Assembly: GCA_947178145.1 (NCBI GenBank)
Contig: CAMWXE010000025.1
Location: 1-59,832, forward strand
Source of the DNA: an uncultured Lachnospiraceae bacterium
GTDB lineage: Bacteria > Bacillota > Clostridia > Lachnospirales > Lachnospiraceae
Reading direction: 5' to 3'
DNA length: 59,832 nt
Shown: positions 1-9,241 of the stretch, in pieces
How the letters are laid out: each line of letters opens with the position of its first letter
How positions within the stretch are numbered: the stretch's first letter is position 1
Notes under the pieces: generated by a model
Seen by the model: only the letters and a program-made list of their open reading frames with translations
Databases searched by the model: none
What the model was told of the DNA's origin: nothing
Position numbers and translations under genes: made by a program

Positions 1-1
1 C

Positions 2-79
2 ATAAATCCCTCTGTTTCAAAACAGGATAACAATATGGATACGTCCGCTATTGAGAATGAACCAGAACAGAGGAATTAG
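2..79 (+). CDS. C-terminal end of an unidentified protein (partial)
   Basis: An open frame enters from the left edge and stops at TAG 77-79. The 25 visible residues are polar and end in EPEQRN. A terminator follows at once, which supports a real gene end. Too little is present to name the protein. The truncated response regulator downstream would fit a sensor or regulator here, but that is only a guess. Confidence 0.5.
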   Translation: MNPSVSKQDNNMDTSAIENEPEQRN

Positions 80-101
80 GGCAGAAACACACTGGTGAAA
101 G

Positions 102-128
102 AGGATTGCGAGATGCAGTCCTTTTTTT
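102..128 (+). terminator. Rho-independent terminator after the partial gene
   Basis: AGGATTGC (102-109) pairs with GCAGTCCT (115-122), with one G-T wobble, and is followed by a run of T to 128. It separates the partial upstream gene from the promoter at 176-204. Confidence 0.7.
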
Positions 129-175
129 GATACAGAAATTTAGGACAATATGAGTATTCTTATGCTCAATATCGT

Positions 176-204
176 TTGACATCGCTGTTTCCTGGCGATA
201 TAAT
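176..204 (+). promoter_or_regulatory. Perfect consensus sigma-A promoter
   Basis: TTGACA (176-181) and TATAAT (199-204) are separated by 17 bases, so all twelve core positions match. It lies 70 bases upstream of the truncated response regulator and is the nearest promoter for the acetyltransferase. An imperfect inverted repeat (GAGTAT/ATGCTC, about 151-166) lies just upstream and could be a regulator site. Confidence 0.75.
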
Positions 205-274
205 CACAAGCAGCGTCAAATTTTAACTGTGAAAGATATATTGTTTTAGCGTAAATAATATTACGAGGTGCAGT

Positions 275-439
275 ATGTATAACATTGGAATTTGTGATGA
301 TGGAGAGAATATTTGTACATCTATTGAAAATATGCTTTTGCAATATGCACAAGAAAAGAATATCCAGGTCGATACCAATATTTTTCCGCTTAATTATATC
401 GTATGTATCAATTGTTTTCAACACACAAGTATGCTATAA
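275..439 (+). pseudogene. Truncated AgrA/LytTR-type response regulator remnant
   Basis: ATG 275 has a GAGGTG ribosome binding site at 265-270. The peptide opens MYNIGICDDGENI, the usual start of a LytTR-family receiver domain, with the acidic pair that helps bind the phosphorylation magnesium. After about 40 residues the match is lost and the frame stops at TAA 437-439. The phospho-acceptor Asp, the rest of the receiver and the DNA-binding domain are missing. It looks like the 5' end of a regulator cut by deletion or recombination. A functional 54-residue protein is unlikely. Confidence 0.6.
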
Positions 440-519
440 TTGTGTCCAAAAAGAGTGAATCGAATGCGGTCATCTATTTTATCAGCGGACAATTTATCGT
501 AGAAAGGTGTAGATATGGT

Positions 520-1224
520 ATGATTATAACAGTCAGAAATGAGCAGGAAAAAGATTATCGGACTGTCGAAGAAATTACAAGGGCAGCATTTTCCTATCCT
601 GAAAGAATTGAAAGAGGAGGCATTGGCTGTCCCTACGAACACTGGATGGTTCATGAGCTTCGGAAACGCGATGGTATTCCCGCACTAAGTCTGGTTGCGG
701 AGATGGATGATATACAATTGCAGGGTTCGCGGAGCGGTTTTGGCCGCCGCATTGTGGGACACATTATCTGCAGCAAGGCGGAAGTGAGAACCTCCGATGG
801 TGCTATTCCTGTTTTGAATTTTGGACCGCTTAGCGTGCTGCCTGCGTATCAGAGAAAAGGGGTTGGGAAAGCACTTATTAGAAATATGATAGCCAGAGCA
901 TCAGAACTGGGTTATGGAGCGATATTGTTTTTCGGAAGACCGGAATATTATCCGCAATTTGGGTTCAAGGAGGCGTCAGTATGGCAGATTACGGATTCAA
1001 ATGGATATCATCATCCGGCATTTATGGGAATGGAACTGATTCCTGGTTATCTGTCCTGCGCAAAAGGCGGGAAATATTATGAATCAGATCTTTATGATGA
1101 TGACCTGAACCGCGATCAAGTAAGGGAGTTTGAAAAAATGTTTATCAGCATGGAAGCAAAAACGGAAGATAAAATATTTGAGAAAGGAACGAGCAAATAT
1201 GGCAGAGATTCATGTGCTGGATGA
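520..1224 (+). CDS. GNAT family N-acetyltransferase
   Basis: A 234-residue cytoplasmic acetyltransferase of the GNAT fold, using acetyl-CoA; the substrate cannot be read from sequence. The cofactor-binding stretch PAYQRKGVGKALI shows the R/Q-x-x-G-x-G/A pattern, and a later segment with GFKEAS is typical of the last strands. The start at ATG 520 is preferred over upstream in-frame codons because AGAAAGGTG (501-509) is well spaced and conserved-looking residues begin there (MIITVRNEQEKDYRTV). The end overlaps the mutL start by 26 bases, so the two are probably translated from one message. Confidence 0.8.
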   Translation: MIITVRNEQEKDYRTVEEITRAAFSYPERIERGGIGCPYEHWMVHELRKRDGIPALSLVAEMDDIQLQGSRSGFGRRIVGHIICSKAEVRTSDGAIPVLNFGPLSVLPAYQRKGVGKALIRNMIARASELGYGAILFFGRPEYYPQFGFKEASVWQITDSNGYHHPAFMGMELIPGYLSCAKGGKYYESDLYDDDLNRDQVREFEKMFISMEAKTEDKIFEKGTSKYGRDSCAG

Positions 1225-3265
1225 TGCTACAATTGACAAGATAGCGGCCGGAGAGGTGGTGGAGCGGCCGGCCAGTGTGGTCAAGGAACTGGTGGAGAAT
1301 GCTTTTGACGCAGGGGCGCGTGCTGTCACTGTCGAGATTAAGGACGGCGGGATTGAGTTTATCCGCGTGACAGATGACGGCTCTGGCATCGAGCATGACC
1401 AGCTGCGCCATGCTTTTATGCGCCATGCGACGAGCAAAATCAACTCTGTTGTCGACTTGATGAGTCTGTACAGTATGGGATTTCGCGGTGAGGCGCTCTC
1501 GAGCATCGCAGCAGTGTCGAAAGTCGAGATCGTCACCAAGACAAAGGCTGACATGACGGGAACGCGCCTCTGCATGGAAGGCGCAAAGGAGACGGCGTTT
1601 GAGGAGGTCGGCGCGCCCGACGGCACGACTTTTATGGTGCGCAATCTGTTCTTCAACACCCCCGTGCGGCGCAAATTTTTGAAGACAGCGATGACGGAGG
1701 CAAGCTACATCACGGATTTGCTGGAGCATATGGCACTGTCGAGGCCGGAGATTTCGTTTAAATATGTGATTAATGGACAGACGAAATTTTACACGAACGG
1801 CGACGGGGACATGAAAGCGATCATCTACCGCATTTTTGGCAGGGATATTGCCAACGAAATGATGGAGTTTCAGGCTGTTGATGGAGATGTCATGCTGGAA
1901 GGTTTTCTCGGCAGACCGACCTTGAACCGTGCAAACAGAAATTTTGAGAATTATTTTGTAAACAAGCGGTATATCAAGAGCAAAATCATTTCAAAGGCAA
2001 TCGAGGAGGGGTATCAGTCCTACATGATGCAGCACAGATATCCGTTCTGTGTCGTACATATTACTGTCCCGACGGAGAACGTGGACGTGAATGTCCACCC
2101 GACCAAAATGGAGGTGCGTTTTTCCAACCAGAACAGTATCTACAAGCTGATTGCCGAGAATGTGGCAGATTTTTTATCCCGGCAGGAAATGATACCGGAT
2201 GCAACGCTTGGACCCGATCAGAAAATCGGCAAAAAGGATAAGAAAACGGAGAAACTAGCGGCACCAGAGCCCTTTGAAAAAGAGCGCAGGCTTGCAGAGG
2301 AGCCGGCTGCACAGAAGATATCTTCGGCTCCGAATATTCTGAAAGAGGACAGCGGATACAATGCTTCCCGCGGCAGCAGCTATGACTATGATGGCATTGC
2401 GGATAAAAAGGACAACATGGGCGGACTGGTGCAAAGCAATAAGAATAAAAGAGAGGATAGCAGTGACAGCTTTTTTGTGGATAACAGGGAAAAATCTGCA
2501 TACACCGAGCCCGCGGAAGCAGCTGGGCAGAAAAAGCAAAGCCCTCTTATCGGAAAGATACTGGGTTCACCGCCCAAGGAGACGGACACGAAGAATCTTG
2601 GCGTAATCAAATCCAGGGATCAGATTATTGTCGAGAAGCCGGAGCAGCTGAATTTCTTTGACGAGAAGATACTGACGCGGGAGGCAAAGCAGGAATACCG
2701 AATTGTCGGACAGGTGTTTGATACGTACTGGATTATTGAGTATCGCGACAAAATGCTGATGATTGACCAGCATGCTGCACATGAAAAGGTGAAGTACGAA
2801 CAGATATTGAGCAAAGTGGAAAACAATGAGGTCTACACACAGGTATTGACTCCTCCGGTCGTCATCAGCGTCACACCAAAGGAGGCTGCTCTGATTAACA
2901 GTTATGCGCAGTATTTCAAGGAACTTGGCTTTGAAATCGAAGATTTTGGCATGAATGCATTTGCGATCAGAGGAGTACCGCTTGACTTGTTCAGTTATAA
3001 CATTAAGGATTTGTTCGAAGAGGTATTGACTCAAATGGTCGACAGTCCGGTGCGCGGTGTTCCACAGATTATACGGGAAAAAATTGCGTCAATGGCGTGC
3101 AAGGCGGCTGTGAAAGGGAACAATTCGCTGACCTATGAGGAGGCGGACAAACTGATTGAGCAGCTGCTGGAGCTCGACAATCCATACAACTGTCCACATG
3201 GCAGACCGACAATCATCTCGATGTCAAAATATGAGATTGAGAAGAAGTTTAAACGAATTGTGTGA
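1199..3265 (+). CDS. mutL: DNA mismatch repair protein MutL
   Basis: A 688-residue MutL. The N-terminal GHKL ATPase has the start IDKIAAGEVVERPASVVKELVENAFDA (the E and N that bind ATP-Mg), then DDGSGI and GFRGEAL. A low-complexity linker covers about residues 345-490. The C-terminal domain has the metal-binding endonuclease motif DQHAAHEKVKYE, plus ACKAAV and CPHGRPT, so it is the nicking type found outside the MutH bacteria. MutL couples mismatch recognition by MutS to strand incision. ATG 1199 has AAAGGA upstream. A mutS gene often lies upstream in related bacteria, but an acetyltransferase lies there here. Confidence 0.97.
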   Translation: MAEIHVLDDATIDKIAAGEVVERPASVVKELVENAFDAGARAVTVEIKDGGIEFIRVTDDGSGIEHDQLRHAFMRHATSKINSVVDLMSLYSMGFRGEALSSIAAVSKVEIVTKTKADMTGTRLCMEGAKETAFEEVGAPDGTTFMVRNLFFNTPVRRKFLKTAMTEASYITDLLEHMALSRPEISFKYVINGQTKFYTNGDGDMKAIIYRIFGRDIANEMMEFQAVDGDVMLEGFLGRPTLNRANRNFENYFVNKRYIKSKIISKAIEEGYQSYMMQHRYPFCVVHITVPTENVDVNVHPTKMEVRFSNQNSIYKLIAENVADFLSRQEMIPDATLGPDQKIGKKDKKTEKLAAPEPFEKERRLAEEPAAQKISSAPNILKEDSGYNASRGSSYDYDGIADKKDNMGGLVQSNKNKREDSSDSFFVDNREKSAYTEPAEAAGQKKQSPLIGKILGSPPKETDTKNLGVIKSRDQIIVEKPEQLNFFDEKILTREAKQEYRIVGQVFDTYWIIEYRDKMLMIDQHAAHEKVKYEQILSKVENNEVYTQVLTPPVVISVTPKEAALINSYAQYFKELGFEIEDFGMNAFAIRGVPLDLFSYNIKDLFEEVLTQMVDSPVRGVPQIIREKIASMACKAAVKGNNSLTYEEADKLIEQLLELDNPYNCPHGRPTIISMSKYEIEKKFKRIV

Positions 3266-3350
3266 GACAATCTGGCGATATCAAGAGACTCTGCCGGGTG
3301 CAGTCTGGCTGGCGCAGATGTGTGGTCTTAGGAGAGAAGGATTGAGAAAA

Positions 3351-4190
3351 ATGATAAAAACAAACAAAAAATCTCCAATCGAGAAAGAATTGAACAATAT
3401 AGCACGCAAGGAGGCAAAGCTGACAAAACAGGCAAAACAGTATCAGGCTGCAGCATGGAGGGAAGCACTGGAGCAGAAAATCCCGCCCAAAGGGTACAAA
3501 AATCTGCAGGCGGCATTTTGCAAGGCATTTGAACTGATATTCGAGAAGGGAACATGCCTGATTGAGAAGACCTATTCCAAAAACGAAATGGAGAAGGATT
3601 TTCAGGTACACGATTACGCTGTTGCGCTGAAAGGCGGAAAGGAAGAACTCCGGCAGTTGAAAGCAGATGCCAGCCGCGGAAATCTCATAAATCTGGCTGT
3701 CAGCACAGTGGAAGGTATCGGATTGGGCGTGTTGGGAATCGGACTTCCTGATATTGTACTGTTTCTGTCAGTGATACTCAAAGGCACTTACGAGACAGCT
3801 GTTCAATATGGCTTTTCCTACGATACACCAGCAGAGAGAATGTTCATATTGAAGCTACTTGAGGCGTCCATGTCAAAAGGAGAGCAGTGGATTCTCTGCA
3901 ATGCGGCGGTTGACAATTATTTGGTTTCGGAAAGCGTCTGGCAGGAAATCAAATTTCAGGAACAAATCAGGCAGACAGCGGATGTTTTTGCAGTGGACAT
4001 GCTGCTTGCCAAGTTTGTGCAGGGGATTCCCATCGCGGGAGTTCTCGGCGGTATCAGCAACCCGGTGTATTACAGGCGCATCCTGAACTATGTGCAGCTG
4101 AAATATCAAAAGCGTTATCTGCTGCAAAAAGCATTATCTGCCGCAAAAGAGCAGGATAAAATGAAACAGCGAAATGCAATAACAAAATAA
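3351..4190 (+). CDS. EcsC family protein
   Basis: A 279-residue protein resembling the EcsC family, named after the third gene of the Bacillus ecs operon; the biochemical role is unknown. The N-terminus is highly basic (MIKTNKKSPIEKEL). The middle has a glycine-rich hydrophobic stretch (GIGLGVLGIGLPDIVLFLSVIL) and a second one near GIPIAGVLGGISNP, which suggests membrane association. ATG 3351 is chosen for the GGAGAGAAGG sequence at 3331-3340; the frame is open further upstream inside mutL. It sits between mutL and miaA with short gaps, so co-transcription is likely. Confidence 0.7.
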   Translation: MIKTNKKSPIEKELNNIARKEAKLTKQAKQYQAAAWREALEQKIPPKGYKNLQAAFCKAFELIFEKGTCLIEKTYSKNEMEKDFQVHDYAVALKGGKEELRQLKADASRGNLINLAVSTVEGIGLGVLGIGLPDIVLFLSVILKGTYETAVQYGFSYDTPAERMFILKLLEASMSKGEQWILCNAAVDNYLVSESVWQEIKFQEQIRQTADVFAVDMLLAKFVQGIPIAGVLGGISNPVYYRRILNYVQLKYQKRYLLQKALSAAKEQDKMKQRNAITK

Positions 4191-4203
4191 AACAGAGGCG
4201 GAC

Positions 4204-5145
4204 ATGAACAAACCATTGATCATACTGACCGGTCCGACGGCGGCCGGCAAAACAAAGCTTTCCATAGCGCTTGCAAAGGCCATAAACGGTGAGATTATCT
4301 CCGCGGATTCCATGCAGGTCTATAAGCATATGGATATCGGTTCTGCAAAGATCCAGCCAGAAGAAATGCAGGGAGTAAGGCACTACCTGGTTGATATTCT
4401 TGAGCCGACACAGGATTTTAATATTGTCCTGTTCCAGAAGTACGCAGGGCAGGCAATCACAGAAATATATGAGAAGGGAAAAATCCCGATTATTGTAGGG
4501 GGCACAGGATTTTATATTCAGTCAGTGCTCTATCAGATTGATTTTCAGGAGAGCGATGAGGACACAGCGCTCCGGGCAGAACTGGAACAGCTTGCACAGG
4601 AGAAAGGTGTGGCGCATCTTCATAATATGCTGAAAAAATGCGATCCCAAAGCCGCGCAGGAAATTCATGCAAACAATGTGAAACGGGTGATACGCGCCAT
4701 TGAGTTTTACAGACAGACAGGACGGAAAATTTCCGAACACAACGAGATAGAGCGGGAAAAGAAATCTGCGTATGACTCCCGCTATTTTGTCCTCACAGAC
4801 AAGCGGGAAAGACTGTATGAAAACATTGACAAACGTGTAGACCTAATGATAGAGGAAGGACTTGTCGATGAGGTAAAGCGACTGATGGACATGGGCTGCA
4901 AAAGGGATTCGACCGCCATGCAGGGACTCGGCTACAAGGAAATTATCTCATATCTTGCAGGCGAGATCACGCTGGAGGACGCGGTCTACATCATCAAACG
5001 GGATACGCGCCATTTTGCCAAGCGGCAGCTCACATGGTTTCGGCGGGAGAGGGATGTCATTTGGATTGAAAAGGATAAATTTGCATATGATGACGAAAAA
5101 ATGTTAAACTATATAAAAAAGATGAGTACTGATGTGCTCCGTTGA
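4204..5145 (+). CDS. miaA: tRNA dimethylallyltransferase MiaA
   Basis: A 313-residue MiaA, which moves a dimethylallyl group to N6 of A37 in tRNAs reading codons that start with U. The P-loop GPTAAGKTKLS starts at about residue 9, followed by SADSMQVYKHMDIGSAK, and the family motif GGTGFYIQS lies near residue 100. Length is normal. AGAGGCGG lies ahead of ATG 4204. It follows mutL and the EcsC gene; mutL-miaA linkage is common in bacteria. Confidence 0.96.
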   Translation: MNKPLIILTGPTAAGKTKLSIALAKAINGEIISADSMQVYKHMDIGSAKIQPEEMQGVRHYLVDILEPTQDFNIVLFQKYAGQAITEIYEKGKIPIIVGGTGFYIQSVLYQIDFQESDEDTALRAELEQLAQEKGVAHLHNMLKKCDPKAAQEIHANNVKRVIRAIEFYRQTGRKISEHNEIEREKKSAYDSRYFVLTDKRERLYENIDKRVDLMIEEGLVDEVKRLMDMGCKRDSTAMQGLGYKEIISYLAGEITLEDAVYIIKRDTRHFAKRQLTWFRRERDVIWIEKDKFAYDDEKMLNYIKKMSTDVLR

Positions 5146-5206
5146 TAAAAGGTTTGCTTATGCATCAGAGCAACGTTCAAAAATATGGAGGGAAATAGAA
5201 ATAATA

Positions 5207-6511
5207 ATGAAAACAACAAAGGATGAGAACAGGATTACCCAGGATATGTACCAGGAACTTGGAATTTCAGATAAGGTATATCGCTTCAGCAAGGATATTT
5301 TGAACAGTTTGAAAGCGCGCTTTGACGAGATTGACCAGACTGCAGAATACAATCAGTTAAAGGTTTTGAAGGCAATGCAGGACAACAAGGTCAGCGAAGC
5401 ATGTCTGTCAGGAACGACAGGATATGGATACAATGACCTTGGCCGGGAGACATTGGAGGCGGTGTATGCATCTGTTTTTCATGCGGAAGATGCGCTGGTC
5501 AGACCGCAGATCACATGCGGGACACATGCGCTGGCGCTGGCGCTTATGAGCAATCTTCGCCCCGGGGACGAGCTGCTCTCGCCAGTGGGAAAGCCTTATG
5601 ACACGCTGGAGGAAGTGATCGGAATCCGCCCGTCAAGGGGCTCCCTTGCAGAGTATGGCATTTCCTACAGACAGGTGGATTTGCTTGCGGACGGCAGCTT
5701 TGACTATGACAATATCCAGAAGGCCGTCAGCGAAAAGACAAAGCTTGTCACCATACAGCGCTCCAAGGGATACCAGACAAGACCCACGCTTTCCGTGGCA
5801 GGAATCGGGGAATTGATTGCATTGATTAAGAAAATCAAGCCCGATGTCATCTGCATGGTTGACAATTGTTACGGAGAGTTCGTGGAGCGTATCGAGCCGA
5901 CAGATGTGGGGGCGGACATGGTTGTCGGCTCTCTGATCAAAAATCCGGGGGGCGGCCTGGCGCCGATTGGCGGCTATATTGCAGGGAGAAAGGATTGTGT
6001 TGAAAATGCGGCATACAGACTCACTTCCCCCGGATTGGGCAAGGAGGTGGGGGCTTCCCTTGGCATTCTCAGAGACTTTTACCATGGTTTGTTCCTCGCC
6101 CCGACTGTGACAGCGGGCGCGCTGAAAGGAGCCATATTTGCGGCAAATATTTATGAAAAGCTTGGATTTAAAGTTGTTCCTGACAGCACGGAATCGAGGC
6201 ATGACATTATACAGGCTGTTGAGTTTGGCTCGGCGGAAGGTGTGATTGCGTTCTGCAGGGGAATACAGGCGGCAGCTCCCGTTGACAGTTTTGTGACACC
6301 GGAACCATGGGATATGCCAGGATATGACAGCCAGGTCATCATGGCGGCAGGGGCATTTGTGTCAGGTTCCTCGATTGAGCTCAGCGCGGATGGTCCGATA
6401 AAGCCCCCGTATGCGGTATATTTTCAGGGCGGACTCACCTGTGAACACGCACAGTTTGGCATCATGAAGACACTTCAAAGTGTGGTCGACGCAGGTATTG
6501 TCCAGATTTAA
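5207..6511 (+). CDS. Methionine gamma-lyase family PLP enzyme
   Basis: A 434-residue PLP-dependent fold-type I protein of the family once called aluminium-resistance protein (Pfam Met_gamma_lyase). Supporting segments are SGTTGYGYNDLGRE, the substrate/cofactor region CGTHALALAL, the strand CMVDNCYGEF, whose Asp would bind the pyridine nitrogen, and GSLIKNPGGGLAP, whose Lys is the likely Schiff-base residue. The true substrate is not established for most members. ATG 5207 is chosen for GGAGGGAA at 5187-5194, although the frame is open back to 5132 and overlaps miaA. Confidence 0.8.
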   Translation: MKTTKDENRITQDMYQELGISDKVYRFSKDILNSLKARFDEIDQTAEYNQLKVLKAMQDNKVSEACLSGTTGYGYNDLGRETLEAVYASVFHAEDALVRPQITCGTHALALALMSNLRPGDELLSPVGKPYDTLEEVIGIRPSRGSLAEYGISYRQVDLLADGSFDYDNIQKAVSEKTKLVTIQRSKGYQTRPTLSVAGIGELIALIKKIKPDVICMVDNCYGEFVERIEPTDVGADMVVGSLIKNPGGGLAPIGGYIAGRKDCVENAAYRLTSPGLGKEVGASLGILRDFYHGLFLAPTVTAGALKGAIFAANIYEKLGFKVVPDSTESRHDIIQAVEFGSAEGVIAFCRGIQAAAPVDSFVTPEPWDMPGYDSQVIMAAGAFVSGSSIELSADGPIKPPYAVYFQGGLTCEHAQFGIMKTLQSVVDAGIVQI

Positions 6512-6639
6512 AAAAAGTATAAAATTTTTCATAAAATTTTCCAAAACAGGAAATATGTCGAAAAAAAACTAATCTTTTTTATGTACAGACTTGATTTAGT
6601 GTGGTAAGATAACTAAATGGAGAGCAAGGCGTACAATAC

Positions 6640-7329
6640 ATGAGCCTTTTTAAAGAAATATATGCAAAGGATGAGCTGCCTTATGACAAATTTATGAGGC
6701 TTGGACCGGAAAGTCTTTCGGATGCCGAGCTTCTTGCTATTATGCTCAGAACCGGGACGAGAGAGAAGACGCCCATTGAGCTTGGCCGGGACATTCTCAA
6801 ACTGGCCGGTGAGGGAAGGGGACTTCTGGGGCTGTATCACTTCAATATCAGGGACTTGATGCAGATACCGGGAATCGGAGAGGTCAAGGCAGTGCAGCTG
6901 CTGTGCATTGCGGAGATTGCAAAGCGGACGTCAAATATGCAGGCAAGACCGGATCTGACCTTTGATAAGCCGGAGACAGTAGCGGCCTATTATATGGAGA
7001 GAATGCGTCACAGGGATACCGAGCAGCTTTTGCTGGTACTTTTGGATGCCAGGCGGCATATCGTGCAAGAGTCCGTCCTGTCGACTGGCACGTTCAATTC
7101 GACATTGATCTCGCCGAGAGACATCTGCATCAGGGCGATGCGCAACGAGGCATCCTATATTGTAATCCTGCATAACCACCCAAGCGGCGATCCGACACCC
7201 AGCAGACAGGATGTGCTGGTGACACAGAAGATAAAGGAAGTATCCGATTTAGTTGAAATTCCGTTGCTGGATCATATCATCATTGGGGACAACAGATATA
7301 CCAGTTTTATTCAAAAAGGACTTTTATGA
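6640..7329 (+). CDS. radC: RadC family JAB/JAMM-domain protein
   Basis: A 229-residue RadC-type protein. The N-terminal half has a UPF0758 helical part and a helix-hairpin-helix (LMQIPGIGEVKA). The C-terminal half is a JAB domain with the metal-binding motif HNHPSGDPTPSRQD. Despite the name, a role in DNA repair is not proven for this family and the JAB activity is unknown. It directly precedes the mreB-like gene, the same order seen in many Firmicutes. The ribosome binding site is GGAG at 6619, a rather long spacing. Confidence 0.9.
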   Translation: MSLFKEIYAKDELPYDKFMRLGPESLSDAELLAIMLRTGTREKTPIELGRDILKLAGEGRGLLGLYHFNIRDLMQIPGIGEVKAVQLLCIAEIAKRTSNMQARPDLTFDKPETVAAYYMERMRHRDTEQLLLVLLDARRHIVQESVLSTGTFNSTLISPRDICIRAMRNEASYIVILHNHPSGDPTPSRQDVLVTQKIKEVSDLVEIPLLDHIIIGDNRYTSFIQKGLL

Positions 7330-7348
7330 GAAACAGAAAGGAGTTGTT

Positions 7349-8359
7349 ATGTTGGCTAACAACGCATTTGGTATCGATCTGGGTACCAGAACAATCAAGA
7401 TTTACAACGCTCACAGTGACAATGTTATTGTCGAGAAAAATATGATTGCAATTGAGGACAAGAAAAACTTATTTGCATACGGTGATTCCGCATTCGAAAT
7501 GTTTGAGAAAGCGCCGTCTAATATCGAAATTTCCTATCCGCTGTGCAACGGTGTTATTGCGGATATTAAAAATATGCAGCTGATTCTCAAGAATTTTATA
7601 CTGGACTGCAACAAGGGTTCTGTGAAGCCCGCGGAGTTCTACATCGCGGTTCCTTCTGATATCACTGAGGTGGAGAAGCGAGCGTTTTCAGACCTGGTAA
7701 AGGATGCGAATATCAAGGCAAAGAAGATACTGCGCGTTGAGAAAGCTGTGGCAGACGGATTGGGACTTGACATTGATGTCAAGAATGCGCAGGGGATCCT
7801 TGTTGTCAACGTTGGCTTTCACACGACAGAAATCTCGATTCTTTCGCTGGGAGGCATTGTGCTCAGCCGCCTGATCAAAGTGGGCGGACAGAAGTTTGAC
7901 GAGTCGATCAAGAACGCGATCCGCAAGGAGTTCAGCCTGATTGTCGGCAGCAAGACAGCAGAAAATGTCAAAATTGACCTGCGGGAGCTTGAGGAGGATA
8001 ATCGAAAAGCAGTTGTATATGGGCGGGATATTGTGACAGGACTTCCTATGGAGAAGGAGATACCGACAGACTTGGTGAGCGAGAGCATGCTGGAAAACTT
8101 TAATGTAATCATTGACAATATCAGGGTTATTCTGGAGAGAACGCCGCCAGAACTCTCCGCCGATATTTTCCGGCGGGGTGTGTATCTGACAGGCGGCGCA
8201 TCACAGGTAGCACACCTTGCGGAGCTGATCGCAAAAGGAACTGGTCTTAAGGTGAATGTCAGCGAAAATCCTGTGTCAGGTGTTGCGCTTGGACTTGCGA
8301 AGATCATCAAAGACGATAACTATAAATCAGTTGCTTATCTTGAAGGAATGGGGCGCTAG
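7349..8359 (+). CDS. mreB: MreB-like rod-shape protein, divergent
   Basis: A 336-residue bacterial actin of the MreB/Mbl family. MreB filaments guide the cell-wall elongation machinery along the inner membrane face. Phosphate loop 1 is FGIDLGTRTIKIY and the C-terminal loop is LTGGASQVAHL. Phosphate loop 2, normally VDIGGGTTE, reads VNVGFHTTE, so the conserved Asp is Asn and two Gly are replaced. The EEP motif reads EKA. The residue before VEKRA, matching the catalytic region, is kept. AAAGGAG precedes ATG 7349. It heads mreC and mreD with short spacing. Confidence 0.85.
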   Translation: MLANNAFGIDLGTRTIKIYNAHSDNVIVEKNMIAIEDKKNLFAYGDSAFEMFEKAPSNIEISYPLCNGVIADIKNMQLILKNFILDCNKGSVKPAEFYIAVPSDITEVEKRAFSDLVKDANIKAKKILRVEKAVADGLGLDIDVKNAQGILVVNVGFHTTEISILSLGGIVLSRLIKVGGQKFDESIKNAIRKEFSLIVGSKTAENVKIDLRELEEDNRKAVVYGRDIVTGLPMEKEIPTDLVSESMLENFNVIIDNIRVILERTPPELSADIFRRGVYLTGGASQVAHLAELIAKGTGLKVNVSENPVSGVALGLAKIIKDDNYKSVAYLEGMGR

Positions 8360-8364
8360 TATTC

Positions 8365-9234
8365 ATGAGTCCAGTGATAAAGAGAAAGAGGGACAAGTTC
8401 TCTATTCCAAGCAAATACCTGCTGCTGATTTTGACTTGTGTCTGTGTGGCGCTCATGGCTGTGACATTTTTTACGGATTATTCCGCATCGCCTCTGAACA
8501 AATTGGTTGGCTATGTCGTAATTCCCTTTCAGAATGGAGTCAGCCGCATCGGTACATGGATATCGGTGAGAATGGATGAGCTTGGTGAACTCAGGATTGT
8601 TCTACAGGAAAACCAGGAACTCAAACAACAAATTGATGAACTGACTGTCCAGAATACACAGCTTCAGCAGGACAAATATGAGCTGAATAACCTTCGGGAA
8701 TTGTACAAACTCGACGAACAGTACAGTGGATATGAGAAGGTAGGCGCCAGAATTATAGCCAGGGACAGCGGGAATTGGTTTCATTCTTTTACGATCAATA
8801 AGGGAACAGACGACGGGCTTGCGGTCGATATGAATGTGATTGCAGGCGGCGGACTTGTTGGAAGAATAGTCGACATTGGTTCCAACTGGGCAAAGGTAAA
8901 TGCGGTGATTAATGATGATTCCAATGTCAGCGGCATGGTTCTTGCAAGTTCAGACAACCTTATGGTGCAGGGATCCCTTCAGCTCATGGAAGAAGGTGTG
9001 ATCGGTTTTGGGCAGCTCAATGACTCGCAGAACAGGGTTGAGGTTGGGGACAAAGTTGTCACTTCCAATATTAGTGACAAATATCTGCCAAGTATTCTGA
9101 TCGGTTATATCAGTGAGATTGAACAGGATGCCAACAATATTACAAAGTCGGGTAAGATTACGCCAGCGGTTGACTTTGAACATCTTGAGGAGGTACTTGT
9201 CATTTTGAAAACAAAGCAGCAGATAAAGGATTAG
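8365..9234 (+). CDS. mreC: Cell shape-determining protein MreC
   Basis: A 289-residue MreC with a short cytoplasmic tail, one membrane segment at about residues 18-38 (YLLLILTCVCVALMAV), a coiled coil at about 68-110 rich in E, Q and L, and two beta-barrel domains facing the wall side. MreC links MreB and MreD to PBP2 and RodA in the elongasome. It starts 5 bases after mreB and ends 7 bases before mreD. Confidence 0.93.
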   Translation: MSPVIKRKRDKFSIPSKYLLLILTCVCVALMAVTFFTDYSASPLNKLVGYVVIPFQNGVSRIGTWISVRMDELGELRIVLQENQELKQQIDELTVQNTQLQQDKYELNNLRELYKLDEQYSGYEKVGARIIARDSGNWFHSFTINKGTDDGLAVDMNVIAGGGLVGRIVDIGSNWAKVNAVINDDSNVSGMVLASSDNLMVQGSLQLMEEGVIGFGQLNDSQNRVEVGDKVVTSNISDKYLPSILIGYISEIEQDANNITKSGKITPAVDFEHLEEVLVILKTKQQIKD

Positions 9235-9241
9235 CAGGTTC

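Noticed and set aside
1210..1674. Long minus-strand ORFs opposite mutL
   Set aside because: Shadows of a GC-rich coding strand; no ribosome binding site or family, and mutL is certain.
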